Positions 1 to 9,221 are shown, numbered from the stretch's first letter. The stretch: 64,000 bases of DNA from Streptomyces tubercidicus (GCF_027497495.1 NZ_CP114205.1:124001-188000); one strand, 5' to 3'. The notes: generated by a model from the letters alone, not told the origin. Numbers and translations: made by a program.

Positions 1-755
1 CGGAAGCGCATAGGGAACTCGCAGCGCTGGAGCCGTCTTTGTGCGCAGGGCGGGACACCCGCGCTCGCGCACGGGACACGGTCTCAGCCGGCCCCGGTCT
101 CCTATCTCTCTGACCCGCCATCTTCGGAGACGAACGGTCCGACCTCGGCCGCCTCGCCGTGCGTCTCGGTCTCGACGATCCCGCGCCCGTCCTCGCGTCC
201 TAGCCGACCGGCGGCGACATCCAACAGCCGAAGGCCGACTGCACCTGTACTGGCGCATCCACCTGCTCTCTGATGCCGCGCTGAGTACAGATCCGGTGGT
301 ACGAGGGAGGGCAGCCTCACGATTGAACGCCTCCCGGAGTTCCCCTCCCTCGGCCAGCGGGGCGTGGAAGGTGGCGGCGAAGACGCCCGCCAGGGTGCGG
401 GACAGGCTCGTGCACAGCCGTCCAGGGGCGGTTGGCGCACACCCTGCCCTGGACCAGGCGGACGTGGCCGCTCAGGCCCCGCACCGCGCGGCGCTCGCGC
501 CTGGAATCTCCCCGGGTGCCGGATGGCCGACGACTCAAGGCTTAGCCGTTCAGCTCGCGTCGGTCGACTCCAGCGCCGACTGGCCCAGCACACCGTAGGC
601 ACCCAACCAACGCGGCGCCGCTGCCTGCCGTTCGGGCTCGAAGCGAAGACCCCAGAAAGATCGCCCTGGTCTGCGATGGCCAGCCCGCCGCGCGGAGAAG
701 CCCCGCCGGAGCATTCCGGAGGGGCTTCTCGTCTCACGCTGCCCCATGACGGAGG
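1..755. other. Degenerate region without an intact gene
   Basis: No reading frame here looks like a complete protein. On the minus strand two short stretches have protein-like composition but lie in different frames: one around 290-420 (containing LAGVFAATFHAPLAEGGELR) and one around 110-240 (containing LRLLDVAAGRLGRED). This is what a frameshifted old gene would look like, but I cannot name a family. The stretch ends in a strong hairpin listed separately. Confidence 0.25.
696..729. terminator. Rho-independent-like hairpin
   Basis: The arms agaagcccc and ggggcttct, extended by ccgga and tccgg around a gcat loop, form a nearly perfect stem of about 14 bp. There is no clear U-tract, as is common in high-GC actinobacteria. 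It may have served the decayed gene on the left or stopped transcription from the integrase scar on the right. Confidence 0.5.
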
Positions 756-975
756 TCATGATGGTGAGGGCCTGACCAGGTTGAAGACCTCTCGGGCAAC
801 GTAGCGTTTGGCCGTCGCCACGAAGGACTTGCGGGCCACGTCGGCGAGGAACAACGGAACGTGGCGCGGGCCGAGGATCTCCAGTCGCTTGGTGCCGAGC
901 ACGGGCACGAGGGAGAGCCGTATGTGCGTCGCGTACTTACTCTGTACGTGCTGCGCTTCCGGTTGGGCTTGATCA
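756..975 (-). pseudogene. Scar of a tyrosine integrase N-terminus joined to a transposase-like tail
   Basis: The minus strand reads VQSKYATHIRLSLVPVLGTK followed by RLEILGPRHVPLFLADVARK. This resembles the SAM-like N-terminal (core-binding) domain of phage-type tyrosine recombinases. It continues in the same frame into SFVATAKRYVAREVFNLVRP and a TGA stop near 756. That ending resembles the C-terminus of IS110-type transposases rather than any integrase catalytic domain; no Arg...His-x-x-Arg...Tyr catalytic region is present. I read it as a recombined remnant of two mobile-element genes. The family match is by eye only. Confidence 0.45.
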
Positions 976-1071
976 CGTTGTCAGATGTGCACGGGCTGCC
1001 GGAGGCCGTCGGGGGGATCGTCAAAGTGAGAGACCCAAGCTGCATGGCTCGTGTCGGTGTGGGGTGCTGGG

Positions 1072-1488
1072 TTACAGCCCGCAGGAGCCGCGGTCGAGGT
1101 GGAAGTACCGGGCGTTGGCCCAGCGGCACAACCGGATACCGACGATGACGCCGACGATGGTGATCAGGGCAGGTAGGTATCCGCTGGCGACCTGGATGAT
1201 CGGAATTGCCGGGCACCCGCCTGAGATCGCCCAGCCCGTACCGAACAACACCGCGCCGGGGATCACGCCGGCGTGGATGCGTCCCGGGGTGCGGCGGACC
1301 CGCAGCAGAGCGAACGCGCACACGAGGATCGCCACAGCGCCCGCGAAGGAGAGGATCATGCGCAGGTCCTGGAAGGTGAACATGCGGTTCAGCTCAGCGA
1401 AGTCGCCGAAACCGATGTTGGTGACGGTGTAACCGAGAGCTAGTCCGGTGATGATGTTGGCCAGCAGAATCGCGCCCCGAGTACGCAT
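1072..1488 (-). CDS. YeeE/YedE-type sulfur transporter, C-terminal half protein
   Basis: A 138-residue integral membrane protein with about four hydrophobic segments. It carries the motif GGCPAIPIIQ near residues 89-98, matching the conserved Cys-containing segment of the YeeE/YedE family, members of which import thiosulfate or other sulfur compounds (TsuA). It probably forms one half of a transporter together with the gene upstream, whose stop overlaps this ATG by one base (TGATG). The ATG at 1488 was chosen because of this coupling; a longer frame upstream only reads through the neighbour. The substrate is inferred from the family, not from residues seen here. Confidence 0.8.
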   Translation of the reverse strand: MRTRGAILLANIITGLALGYTVTNIGFGDFAELNRMFTFQDLRMILSFAGAVAILVCAFALLRVRRTPGRIHAGVIPGAVLFGTGWAISGGCPAIPIIQVASGYLPALITIVGVIVGIRLCRWANARYFHLDRGSCGL

Positions 1489-2156
1489 CAGATCACCTTC
1501 CACAGCAGGAACGACACCGCGACGGCGGTGCCGAAGAACACGGCGGTCGCGACGAGGCTGACCGGCCGCAGCCGGCCGCAGCCGCTGAGTCCGTGGCCGG
1601 AGCTGCACCCACCGGCCAGCCGAGTGCCGAAGCCGACCAGAACACCGCCCACGAACAGCATGGCGACCATGGTGGTCGAATCGGCGGTGACCAGGTCCCG
1701 AAAACCGGGGCCCATGTCGTAGCGGAGGTGGAACCGCCCGGAGGCGACCGCGGCGATGAACCCACCAAGGAAGATCGACATCAGCAGGGCAGCCTGAGTG
1801 ACCAGCGGGGCCGGGCGCAGGCTCGTGGCTGCCGGGCGCTCACTCGCTGCCGATTCGGCGTTGGCTTCGAGCGGCTGCGACTTCTCGTACGGTTCCTGCG
1901 GCACGGTGGACGCGCCGGTGCCGGTGCCGGTGCCGGTGCCGAAGTGCTCCGCTGTGGCTACGGCAAGCGCCTCGGCCAGAGCTTGATCGTCGGCGAACTC
2001 CTCGTCCATCCGTTCGAGCTCGCGTTCGCGACGCCAGTGCAGCACGCGATCCCACGCGGCCGACACCCCGAGAGACCGATCAGTGATGAGGGTGTGGTTG
2101 ATGGTGACCAGAGCGAGCCCGATAGCGCCCGCCCACCAGGGCCAGTAGGTACTCAT
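1488..2156 (-). CDS. YeeE/YedE-type sulfur transporter, N-terminal half protein
   Basis: A 222-residue membrane protein. One hydrophobic segment lies at residues 5-20. A charged cytosolic stretch follows, with a GTGTGTGTG run near residue 75 encoded by ccggtg repeats. After residue 110 comes a YeeE/YedE core with the hallmark [14 protein letters not shown] motif. Two-gene YeeE pairs are common, each protein giving half the pore, and the conserved cysteines are thought to relay the sulfur substrate. The ATG at 2156 has GAGAGGA upstream and overlaps the stop of the preceding gene by four bases (ATGA), so three genes appear to form one operon. The long linker between the first helix and the core is unusual. 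Confidence 0.85.
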   Translation of the reverse strand: MSTYWPWWAGAIGLALVTINHTLITDRSLGVSAAWDRVLHWRRERELERMDEEFADDQALAEALAVATAEHFGTGTGTGTGASTVPQEPYEKSQPLEANAESAASERPAATSLRPAPLVTQAALLMSIFLGGFIAAVASGRFHLRYDMGPGFRDLVTADSTTMVAMLFVGGVLVGFGTRLAGGCSSGHGLSGCGRLRPVSLVATAVFFGTAVAVSFLLWKVI

Positions 2157-2689
2157 GCGGGTCCTCTCATCCAATCGGCAAAACGAGCCCACCAGCCGCG
2201 CTTCGGGGCGGGCGCGTGCCGCGATTGTCGAGCGAGGCTTTCTGAAGATCGGTCGACCTGTGGGGGCGGTGACGGCCGGTCATGCCAGACATCTGCTGGT
2301 GGAGGTGTGGCTCCGAACTGGGCCATGGCTTCCGGTGTCGCGGTTCCAGGCCCCGACTGTGACTGCTCATGTGGCTGGGTCGGTGCCGGCTGGGGCCAGG
2401 ACGCGGGCTCCGGTGACCCCGGAGCGGGGCGTGGCGGCGGGGACTGTCGAGGGGCGGCCGCCGCGCTGGTGGCGCTGGCTCGGCCCGCCTCGGCCGGGGC
2501 TTCGAGGTGTCGCGCGCTGGCCCCGTTGGGCAGCAGACTGATCGGCACGCGCTCGCCGGTGAGTGACATCTGGTAGCGGGCACAGCCGAGCCATCGATCT
2601 GCGCTGTCGCAGTAGTACTCGCGCCACCCTTGCAGGCTCGCCCTGAGTAGAGGGAAAAGGGGGCATCCTGTGGCATGCGAGCAACTCAT
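2153..2689 (-). CDS. Small Cys-containing protein with Pro-rich linker and Trp-rich tail
   Basis: A 178-residue protein of unknown function, first gene of the YeeE operon. The N-terminal 60 residues hold four cysteines (positions 3, 9, 27 and 36, in [15 protein letters not shown] and WLGCARY) that could bind a metal or act as thiols. Residues 65-150 are low-complexity Pro/Ala/Ser linker. The last 15 residues, [15 protein letters not shown], form a possible amphipathic helix that also occurs at the end of the divergent gene at 3128. The ATG at 2689 has AAGGGAG seven bases upstream. The stop overlaps the next start (ATGA). The context suggests a role in sulfur or thiol handling at the membrane, which is inference. 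Confidence 0.65.
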   Translation of the reverse strand: MSCSHATGCPLFPLLRASLQGWREYYCDSADRWLGCARYQMSLTGERVPISLLPNGASARHLEAPAEAGRASATSAAAAPRQSPPPRPAPGSPEPASWPQPAPTQPHEQSQSGPGTATPEAMAQFGATPPPADVWHDRPSPPPQVDRSSESLARQSRHAPAPKRGWWARFADWMRGPA

Positions 2690-3127
2690 GTTGCTCCCTT
2701 CTGGCCGGCGCACCACTCGTTCGGGGAGAGTGGTTGCCGTTCTCGATTCCTGCCCTTGCTGTGCCCGGTCGAAGGTCTCAAAAGCAGTGCGGTGAGGGGC
2801 AATGACATAAGGCGCTGTGCCTCCCTTTCTCGACCGGGCGAGATGCAACCATTGTTTCAGTGTCCCGAGCAACTCTGGGAATTTTTCCAAACAGGTCACT
2901 TGGCACCACTCAGTGAGATACTCTCCGCGACGGACATGCGGCGCCTGCCTCTCATGTCCCGATTTTCATGACCGCCAGCGAGGTAACTTGGGTCATGATT
3001 CAGCTTCATGAGGGTGGCCCACGCCGGCACAAGGAAGCTGTTTCTGAAGGAGTTGTAAATTCTGGAGTTTCTTGTGGTGGTGGCGTGAATATCGTGGATC
3101 TCAAGCGAAGAACCAAGGGAGGCAATC
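2690..3127. promoter_or_regulatory. Divergent intergenic region between two Cys-protein genes
   Basis: About 440 bases separate two divergent genes whose products share a C-terminal tail, so both promoters must lie here. The region is more AT-rich than its surroundings (for example around 2870-2900 and 3040-3060). I see no convincing paired -35/-10 boxes and no coding frame. Confidence 0.4.
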
Positions 3128-3421
3128 GTGTGCCAACGTGCTATCTGTCCGTCGTGCCGGAAGTTGACCTTTGAGGGTTGCGGGAGGCATGTGGACCAAG
3201 TACTCATGGGCGTACCCAACACTCAGCGGTGCATGTGTGAGCCTGCGGAACGCAAGCGTGCGCGCCCAGTAAAGGCGGCGACTCGAACGGGATCGGCGCC
3301 AGCCCGACAAGGCGGGTGGTCGCGACGCACACGCGCTCCTGGTGCCCCGGGGAGTCCACCGGGCCGGTCGAGGGGCGGCTGGTGGGCTCGGCTCATCGAT
3401 TGGGCGAAAAGCCCGGCCTGA
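3128..3421 (+). CDS. Small Cys-rich protein with Trp-rich tail
   Basis: A 97-residue protein with six cysteines in the first 37 residues (MCQRAICPSC at the start, EGCGRH near 18, RCMC near 35). This resembles a family of short Streptomyces proteins of unknown function. A basic Ala/Pro/Arg linker follows, and the end GGWWARLIDWAKSPA matches the tail of the divergent YeeE-operon protein at 2153-2689 in 9 of the last 14 positions. The GTG start is preceded by GGGAGG at a good distance. A metal site or a redox-active thiol cluster is plausible. The tail could attach both proteins to the same membrane or partner. Confidence 0.65.
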   Translation: MCQRAICPSCRKLTFEGCGRHVDQVLMGVPNTQRCMCEPAERKRARPVKAATRTGSAPARQGGWSRRTRAPGAPGSPPGRSRGGWWARLIDWAKSPA

Positions 3422-4356
3422 GGTAATCATCCGAGTGTGCTTGCTTTCGGTCCCTTGAGCCCAAGGCGTGGATTGTTGGGCTCATGAGAACCTCGATTTC
3501 AGAACTCCGGGGTGCCGTGACGCCGAGCACGGAGCCAGCACCGACACTCGCGTCTCGCGACGAACGTCATAGGCGCTCTGCGTGACAGCATCCGCTTCTT
3601 CTGATGGCCTCATCCTCATCCACTTTCCGCGGACCCGCTGCACCGAAGAATGGCGGAGCGCGATGATGCTCCGGATGTAGAGATGATGCTCCGGATGGAA
3701 AACTGCCAGTCACGCGTCGCCGACGTGAATGCCGGGCAGACCGTCGTGGACGTGTGCGAGAGGGCGAATATCCTGGCCGCCGGTGCATCCGACGGCCTCT
3801 GAGGATTCGCTACTGACGGCAGCCCGGGTGCCACTGCCACGTGGGACGCCCGGGCTGGCGTATGTGAGCGGGAGCGGGCCGGCACGGGGGGGGAACCGGC
3901 CCGCTCCTGCGATCGGCGCCCGCGCACCTCTCCATGAGGGTGAGCGCCTCGACCCTCGTGATCGGGTCACTCCTTCCTGCGCGCCATGTCCCTGAAATGT
4001 CACTGATGGCTGGAGATGGCCACGAATCCAGCGCTCTTGTGAATGGAGCAACTTGAAGCCGTCACGACTCAGCCAAGAACCATGCACGCATCCCGCCCTC
4101 TGGCAGGGCTGCCCGTAGCAGCCGGGCTCTGCGCCGCCCGGAAAGACAAGGTTGCAGGGCCGGTAAGCCGGGGCCGCTGCGGCCCCCCGCACCTTGATCC
4201 GCGCCCCACGGCGAGCCACCGTTCTCAACGATGATCGCTTGACCGGGAAAGTCGAATGACCCCGCCTCTTGGCACTACTCACAGAATGAGCATGCCGTTT
4301 TTCGCGGGGGCAGCCGGTCGTGTGTCAGTGATCGTTGCTTCTGGTCGTGGCTTCGG
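3422..4356. other. Long non-coding stretch (about 930 bases)
   Basis: No convincing gene. Notable items are a direct repeat of gatgatgctccggatg near 3663 and 3683, a strong hairpin at 3872-3906, and a GC hairpin near 4169-4186. Forward codons near 3690-3800 read MENCQSRVADVNAGQTVVDV in a protein-like way but have no recognisable start or partner domain. Confidence 0.35.
3872..3906. terminator. Strong hairpin, terminator-like
   Basis: The arms gagcgggccgg (3872-3882) and ccggcccgctc (3896-3906) pair perfectly over 11 bp around a 13-base loop with a G run. No U-tract follows. It sits in non-coding DNA, so which transcript it would end is unclear. Confidence 0.45.
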
Positions 4357-4947
4357 TCAGCCGGAGCAGGAAGAGCAGGAGCAGCAGGACCCGCCCCTCA
4401 CGTTGTCGATCACCGGACCGTAGGCGCCGCTGGCAGTGGTGCTGGCGAACGACAAGGTCGTGGAGGCGCCGGTGGCCACGAACGTCACCTGACGTCCCAC
4501 GTAACCCATCCGGGCAAATGTCTTGCCAGTGGTGTCGAACGAGAAGTCCTGGAAGTTCTGTCCGTCGATGAGAACCTCACCTGTCTTCACGCCCTGATTG
4601 CCCGCCGGGTTGCCGGCCAGCGCGTAGGAGACCGTGTACGTGCTGCCAGCTGTCGTCCTGAAGGTCTGCGACACCTTGCCTGGGCCCTGGCCGTTGAGGT
4701 CGACGGACTGCGCCCCGTCAGCCGCCTGCCAGAAGCCGCTGCCGATCAGGTCCACCGAACCGCTGTCGACCGTCCAGGGACCGATGGACTGCCCCGCCTG
4801 CAGCGCGCTGAAGGAGTTCGCGGGCGCGGTCGGGTATTCGAAGCTGCCGTCATCGAGCGCGACCGGGGCCGCCAGCGCGGTACCGGGCATGAGAGCCAGC
4901 AGGCCGGCAGCGGCAATAGTTGTGACGGATGCGCGTAAGGCCACCAT
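4357..4947 (-). CDS. Secreted choice-of-anchor-C / DUF642-like protein with Cys-rich tail
   Basis: A 196-residue exported protein. A signal peptide occupies residues 1-27 (LLALMPGTALA with AAP after it as a likely cleavage site). The mature part looks like the beta-sandwich 'choice-of-anchor C' (DUF642-like) domain: DDGSFEYP, GPWTV, SVDLNG, and VIDNV at the end are typical. In this family the C-terminus carries lineage-specific sorting tails; here it ends in GGSCCSCSSCSG, with five Cys in the last eleven residues, which matches no anchor I know. The ATG at 4947 has GGAGG upstream. It is monocistronic. Likely a surface or extracellular protein. Confidence 0.75.
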   Translation of the reverse strand: MVALRASVTTIAAAGLLALMPGTALAAPVALDDGSFEYPTAPANSFSALQAGQSIGPWTVDSGSVDLIGSGFWQAADGAQSVDLNGQGPGKVSQTFRTTAGSTYTVSYALAGNPAGNQGVKTGEVLIDGQNFQDFSFDTTGKTFARMGYVGRQVTFVATGASTTLSFASTTASGAYGPVIDNVRGGSCCSCSSCSG

Positions 4948-5163
4948 GAGTTCCTCCAGGTGAAAGGAGCGTTCGGGCGTACTGGTGGAGCACACGAAGT
5001 CTGTAGCGCGGGCCTTGCCAGGGACAGATCGCGAAGACGGCGCCCGGGGGTAACGGCCCTGGTGAGTTCGCCGTCGTGCGCCGTGCTTGCGCATGGGCGC
5101 GCCGATAAAATCAGCCAGGGTCGGGCGCGGGCGCATCACCGGCTGCGAGTGGCGGCTGACTGA

Positions 5164-6948
5164 TCAGAGGCCATCGCCCTCGGGTCGGCCTCCCCGCCCG
5201 CCCGGGGCCAGCAGGACGACCGTGTCCCCCGGCCCCGGCAGCGGTGTGCTGCCTTCCATGACTGGGTCGAGGCGGCCGTCCGGCCGCACCAGGAACAGCA
5301 GTTCGCAGTCGGGGGGCAGCGAATCACCAGCGGGCTGTGCCAGGACGGCAGCCCCGTCCGCGTACTTACGGGCGAGTGCCGGCCAGGTCAGATCGGCACC
5401 GAAGAGGATCTCACCGCCGATGAACGGCGCCACCACGCCGTGACTGTCGGGCGGTGCGTTGAGGCGATGCACCGTCTCCTCCACGGTGCCACGCAGAATC
5501 ACCGCCGCCAGTGCGTTGAAGTCGTCCTCAGCGGTGAGGAAGTACACCGCCGTGATGCCCTCCAACTCGGCAGCACCACCGGTGGCGGCTGCCAGCAGCT
5601 CCCCGGGCGCAAGCTCGATCCCTGCCTGCCGGATGTGTTCGCGCTGCTCCTCTTCCCCTGACCACATCAGCACCTCCAGCCCTGCCGACCTCAGAGCCAC
5701 CCCCAGATCGACCACCCAGGGGTCGCCGCCGACCAGCAGCGGACGCGAGCGGGAGGGGCGCACGACGCCCAGGCGCCGAGCCGCGAGCGAGGCGGTCAGG
5801 CCATAGAGAGTCACGGTCGTGACGATGACCACGAACGTAGCCGGAAGGATCTCCGACGCACCGCCGATCCCCTTGGCCACCAAGGTGGCCGAGAAAGTCG
5901 ACGCCGTTGCGGCCGCCACGATGCCACGCGGCGCCATCCAGCCGATGAAGCCCCGCTCGCCGCGCGTCAGGTCGGTGCCGAGAGTTGACACGGCCGCGAC
6001 CAGCGGCCTGACGACCAGAACCAGGACGACGGCGAGCCCGAGCGCGGGCAGCCATACATGACGCAAAGAGTGCGGGGTGACGGTGGCCGAGATCGAGATG
6101 AAGAGCAGGCCCAGGATGAGGCTGGCCAGGGTCTCGAAGAACGGCCGACGCGCTGGGACGTCGATGCCGGGGAGGTTGGCCACCGCCAGGCCCATCACCA
6201 CGGCGGCGATGAGTCCTGTGTCGCCGCGCAGGACGTCACAGAGCGCCGCCACACCGATCACTGCGGCGAGCTGCGCCGTGGTGCCCAGCACCTCGCCGAG
6301 CCGCAGCACCCGGAACAGCGCCCACAGCAGAGCCGCCCCGATCACTCCCCCGGCGGCTCCGAAGCCCACGCTGGCCAGGAAACCTCCCACCACGGTGCCG
6401 AAATGGTGGCCCGTGCTCGCCACGACCGCGTGGAAGACCAGTGCTCCCAGGATGCCGCCGATCGGGTCGATGAGTGAGCCTTCCCAGATCAGGATGCGCT
6501 GGAGCCGGTCCTTGGGCCGCACGAAGCTGAGCAGCGGTCCGACGACCGTCGGCCCCGAGACCACGAGGATCGCGCCGATCATGACGGCTGCCCGCTGGGA
6601 CATGCCCAGCAGCGCCGCGGCGAGAAGCGTGCCGAGCAGCCAGGTGATCAGGACACCGATCCAGATCAGCCGGACGACGACACGGCGGGTGTGCCCCTTC
6701 AGCAGCGCCAGATCCAGCCCGAGACCCGCGTCGTAGAGGATCACTGCGACGGCCAGCGACACCAGCGGTGAGAACGCCGCCCCCAGCAACTGTTCGGGAT
6801 TGACGTCGTCGATCAGCGCGCCGGCGGCGAAGCCGACCGGCAGGAGGACGATGAGGGCGGGGACGCGCAGGCGGCCGGCCAGGATCTGCGATCCGACGGC
6901 GAGGAGCAGGATCAGGCCCACGCCGATGAGCACCTGGTCCGTCGTCAC
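5164..6948 (-). CDS. Cation:proton antiporter (CPA family) with cytosolic nucleotide-binding-like domain
   Basis: A 594-residue protein. Residues 1-395 hold about twelve membrane segments of the Na+/H+ or K+/H+ exchanger fold, including ILYDAGLGLDL near residue 70 and WEGSLIDPIGG near 155, which match ion-binding helices of NhaP-like antiporters. Residues 405-590 form a soluble domain resembling a degenerate TrkA-N/TrkA-C (RCK) unit (VGGDPWVVDLGVALRSAG), likely a regulatory sensor. It would exchange monovalent cations for protons across the membrane; the exact ion cannot be told. The GTG at 6948 has AAAGGAG six bases upstream and is preferred over a longer in-frame start at 6993. Confidence 0.88.
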   Translation of the reverse strand: MTTDQVLIGVGLILLLAVGSQILAGRLRVPALIVLLPVGFAAGALIDDVNPEQLLGAAFSPLVSLAVAVILYDAGLGLDLALLKGHTRRVVVRLIWIGVLITWLLGTLLAAALLGMSQRAAVMIGAILVVSGPTVVGPLLSFVRPKDRLQRILIWEGSLIDPIGGILGALVFHAVVASTGHHFGTVVGGFLASVGFGAAGGVIGAALLWALFRVLRLGEVLGTTAQLAAVIGVAALCDVLRGDTGLIAAVVMGLAVANLPGIDVPARRPFFETLASLILGLLFISISATVTPHSLRHVWLPALGLAVVLVLVVRPLVAAVSTLGTDLTRGERGFIGWMAPRGIVAAATASTFSATLVAKGIGGASEILPATFVVIVTTVTLYGLTASLAARRLGVVRPSRSRPLLVGGDPWVVDLGVALRSAGLEVLMWSGEEEQREHIRQAGIELAPGELLAAATGGAAELEGITAVYFLTAEDDFNALAAVILRGTVEETVHRLNAPPDSHGVVAPFIGGEILFGADLTWPALARKYADGAAVLAQPAGDSLPPDCELLFLVRPDGRLDPVMEGSTPLPGPGDTVVLLAPGGRGGRPEGDGL

Positions 6949-7158
6949 GGGAGGCTCCTTTCGGTGCGTGGTGGGACGAGTCGGTGCTCTCACCGGCCCG
7001 TTGCGCGACGGGCGGGTCAGACCTCAGCGAAGCGCGATCTTGTCCCGCACGACCACGACCACGGCTGCGGCTGCGGGCTGCGGCGATTCCCAGGAGGCCC
7101 ACGTCGCACAGTGGTCCTCGGCCCGATGAGGATCAGACCGGGGACCGTGACGGCGCCG

Positions 7159-8079
7159 TCACCCACCCCACGGCGCGATCCCCCACCGGACGGTGTGCTG
7201 CTCGCCGGGGCCGAGGCTGACGAGCCCGGTGCCACTGCGGAAGGCGTCCGGCGGGCAGGTCATCGGCTCGATGGCAAGCGCGCGCCGTCGAACCCCCGGT
7301 GCGAGGGTGTCGCCCGTGTAGAGCTGTACGTAGTGGGCGCCTTCACCGAGCCACACGTCCGTACCGAGAGCACCTGACGGGTGGGCCAGACGGACCACGG
7401 CCCGCCCGTCCGCGTCCCGGTGGAGGTCGCCGAAGGGCGTGTCCAGCCGGAGCGCTCCGACAGGCTGTGGCGTTCGCAGGTCGTACTGAGTCCCGGCGAC
7501 CGGCTCGGCGGCCACCGGCAGGCCACGCTCATCGGTGCGCAGCCACGTCCGTGCGGGGACGGTCAACATCGCCTGGTCGACGACGGCGGTGCCCGCCATG
7601 ACGTAAGGGTGCTGGCCGAAGCCGTAGGGTGCGGCGCTCGAGTCAAGGTTGCGTGCGGTGACGGCGACTTCGAGCCCGCCCTCACCCAGGGTGTACTCGG
7701 CGCGGACGTGCAGGTGAAACGGGTAGCCCGGCTGCGGCCACAGCGGGACCTCCAGGACGGCCCGGCTGTCACTCACTTCCTCGACCCGCCATGCGACCCA
7801 CCGGAGCAGCCCGTGGATGGCGTTGCCGCCTCCAGGCTCGGTGAGCGGAAGCTGCCGGTCCTGCCCGTCCCAGTGATATTGGCCGTCCCGGATCCGGTTG
7901 GGCCACGGCACCAGGATCTGGCCGCACCCGCCCGTGATCTGGTCCTGTTCGGCGAATCCGTCGACCACGGGACGTTCACCGACCGCGTACGACCTGAGCG
8001 CCGCGCCCAGCTCGACGATGACGGCACTGTGCGCGCCGTGGCGGAGGGTCAGTTGCCGTCCGGTGCGGCTCTCCTGCAC
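7159..8079 (-). CDS. Aldose 1-epimerase (galactose mutarotase family)
   Basis: A 306-residue cytosolic protein of usual length. Family features are ALRSY near the start, LVPWPNRIRDGQY (the NRI sugar-contact segment) near residue 56, NAIHGLLRW with the catalytic-type His near residue 88, and YGFGQHPYV with a second His near residue 155. It would interconvert alpha and beta anomers of sugars such as galactose or glucose. The GTG start is preceded by GGAGG. It lies between an antiporter and a DUF389 gene on the same strand, with gaps of about 190-210 bases, so it may have its own promoter. The GH15 hydrolase and gluconokinase nearby fit a sugar-related role. Confidence 0.9.
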   Translation of the reverse strand: MQESRTGRQLTLRHGAHSAVIVELGAALRSYAVGERPVVDGFAEQDQITGGCGQILVPWPNRIRDGQYHWDGQDRQLPLTEPGGGNAIHGLLRWVAWRVEEVSDSRAVLEVPLWPQPGYPFHLHVRAEYTLGEGGLEVAVTARNLDSSAAPYGFGQHPYVMAGTAVVDQAMLTVPARTWLRTDERGLPVAAEPVAGTQYDLRTPQPVGALRLDTPFGDLHRDADGRAVVRLAHPSGALGTDVWLGEGAHYVQLYTGDTLAPGVRRRALAIEPMTCPPDAFRSGTGLVSLGPGEQHTVRWGIAPWGG

Positions 8080-8267
8080 GCGTGGCCTCCTCGCTCCGCC
8101 GGGTGTCCGTGGACATGGGCGTGGTGGCCTGCGGCGTCGGGCCCCCTCGTCGGGAGGGTGCGGTCCCGCACCGGCCCGGTCAAGCGCGACACGTTCCTGC
8201 GGGCGGAATCACCCGGCACGTTCACCCTCTGGGGGCCGCAGAAAAGCAGCTGAACGGGGCGGCGGCC

Positions 8268-9221
8268 TCACCTGCCGCCCGAGACCCCGCTGCCCCGGCT
8301 GATGCGCCGCCAGACGGCCCGCTGGAATCTGAGCATCAGCACGCCCACCACGATCAGCAGCACGATGTTGAGCAGGAGTTGAATCAAGGAGCCGCGCGCC
8401 TCGCTCCAGCTGGAGAACGCGCAGGAGACGCCGATGTCGGCGGCGGCTGGGATGGTGGTGACCGAGATGAAGACGCCGAGCAACGCGCTCGTCCGGGCCT
8501 GGGTCAGGGACACGATCCCGACGATGCCGGCCAGCACCGCAACGACCACGGAGAAGACGTTGGGGGTGTTGATGAGCGAGGAGACCGGCCTGAGGCCCAG
8601 GTCGAATGCCTCAGGCTGGAGACCGAAGCCCCGGATCGCCCACGAGAACAGGAGGGTCGCCACGATGGCCAGCAGGAATCCCGCGGTCAGGGCGAACAAG
8701 CCCTGCCGGACCCTGGTGCCGTTGCCGCGGTCGATGCCCAGGGCGACGCTGGTGATGGCGCCGTACTCCGGTCCGACGACCATCGCCGCGACGATCAGGA
8801 TCTGGGAGTTGGTGATGATGCCCACCGCCCCGATGACGCCTGCGATGACCAGGTAGACATAGAAGCTCGGCAGATAGGTGCCCTCGGCGCGGATGCGGGC
8901 TTCGACCTCCGCCCAGACCGGCGCGTGCGCGAGCGCCCCGAGCTGCTTCTGCTGCGCCTCGGCCGCTGTACCCAAGAAGGCCATCTCGACCGGTTCGATG
9001 ACCATGGATCCGCGGCGGTCGATTCCCAGGTCGCGCAGCCCGCGCAGCACGGCGTTGGCCGCACCCGCCAGGATGTCGCACTCGATCGCGTCGCCGTCGG
9101 GGTTGCGCGCCTGTTCAGGAAGGATGACCAGGTTGAAGACATAGCGGTCGCCGGTCAGTAGCCCAACTGCTCGGGGAGTGAGATCAGGGGGACTCACCAG
9201 TCGGACGTGGATCATCTCCAT
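8268..9221 (-). CDS. DUF389 family integral membrane protein
   Basis: A 317-residue protein. The N-terminal 130 residues are soluble and fit the small domain found before DUF389 (VRLVSPPDLT, VEMAFLG). Residues 135-300 hold about six membrane segments, including ILIVAAMVVGPEYGAI and SALLGVFISVTTIPAAADIGV, which match the DUF389 core (MxxxPxxGP and TxIPAAA-type motifs). The function is unknown in the family; a transport role has been suggested. The ATG at 9221 has GGAGG six bases upstream. A gggcggc/gccgccc hairpin overlaps the stop codon at 8257-8280. Confidence 0.85.
   Translation of the reverse strand: MEMIHVRLVSPPDLTPRAVGLLTGDRYVFNLVILPEQARNPDGDAIECDILAGAANAVLRGLRDLGIDRRGSMVIEPVEMAFLGTAAEAQQKQLGALAHAPVWAEVEARIRAEGTYLPSFYVYLVIAGVIGAVGIITNSQILIVAAMVVGPEYGAITSVALGIDRGNGTRVRQGLFALTAGFLLAIVATLLFSWAIRGFGLQPEAFDLGLRPVSSLINTPNVFSVVVAVLAGIVGIVSLTQARTSALLGVFISVTTIPAAADIGVSCAFSSWSEARGSLIQLLLNIVLLIVVGVLMLRFQRAVWRRISRGSGVSGGR

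Noticed and set aside
3710..4282. Minus-strand frame in the gap before the choice-of-anchor-C gene
   Set aside because: No ribosome binding site, biased composition and no recognisable domain.
8082..9161. Plus-strand open frame of 359 codons over the DUF389 gene
   Set aside because: Shadow; Asp/Gln-rich antisense translation of membrane segments.
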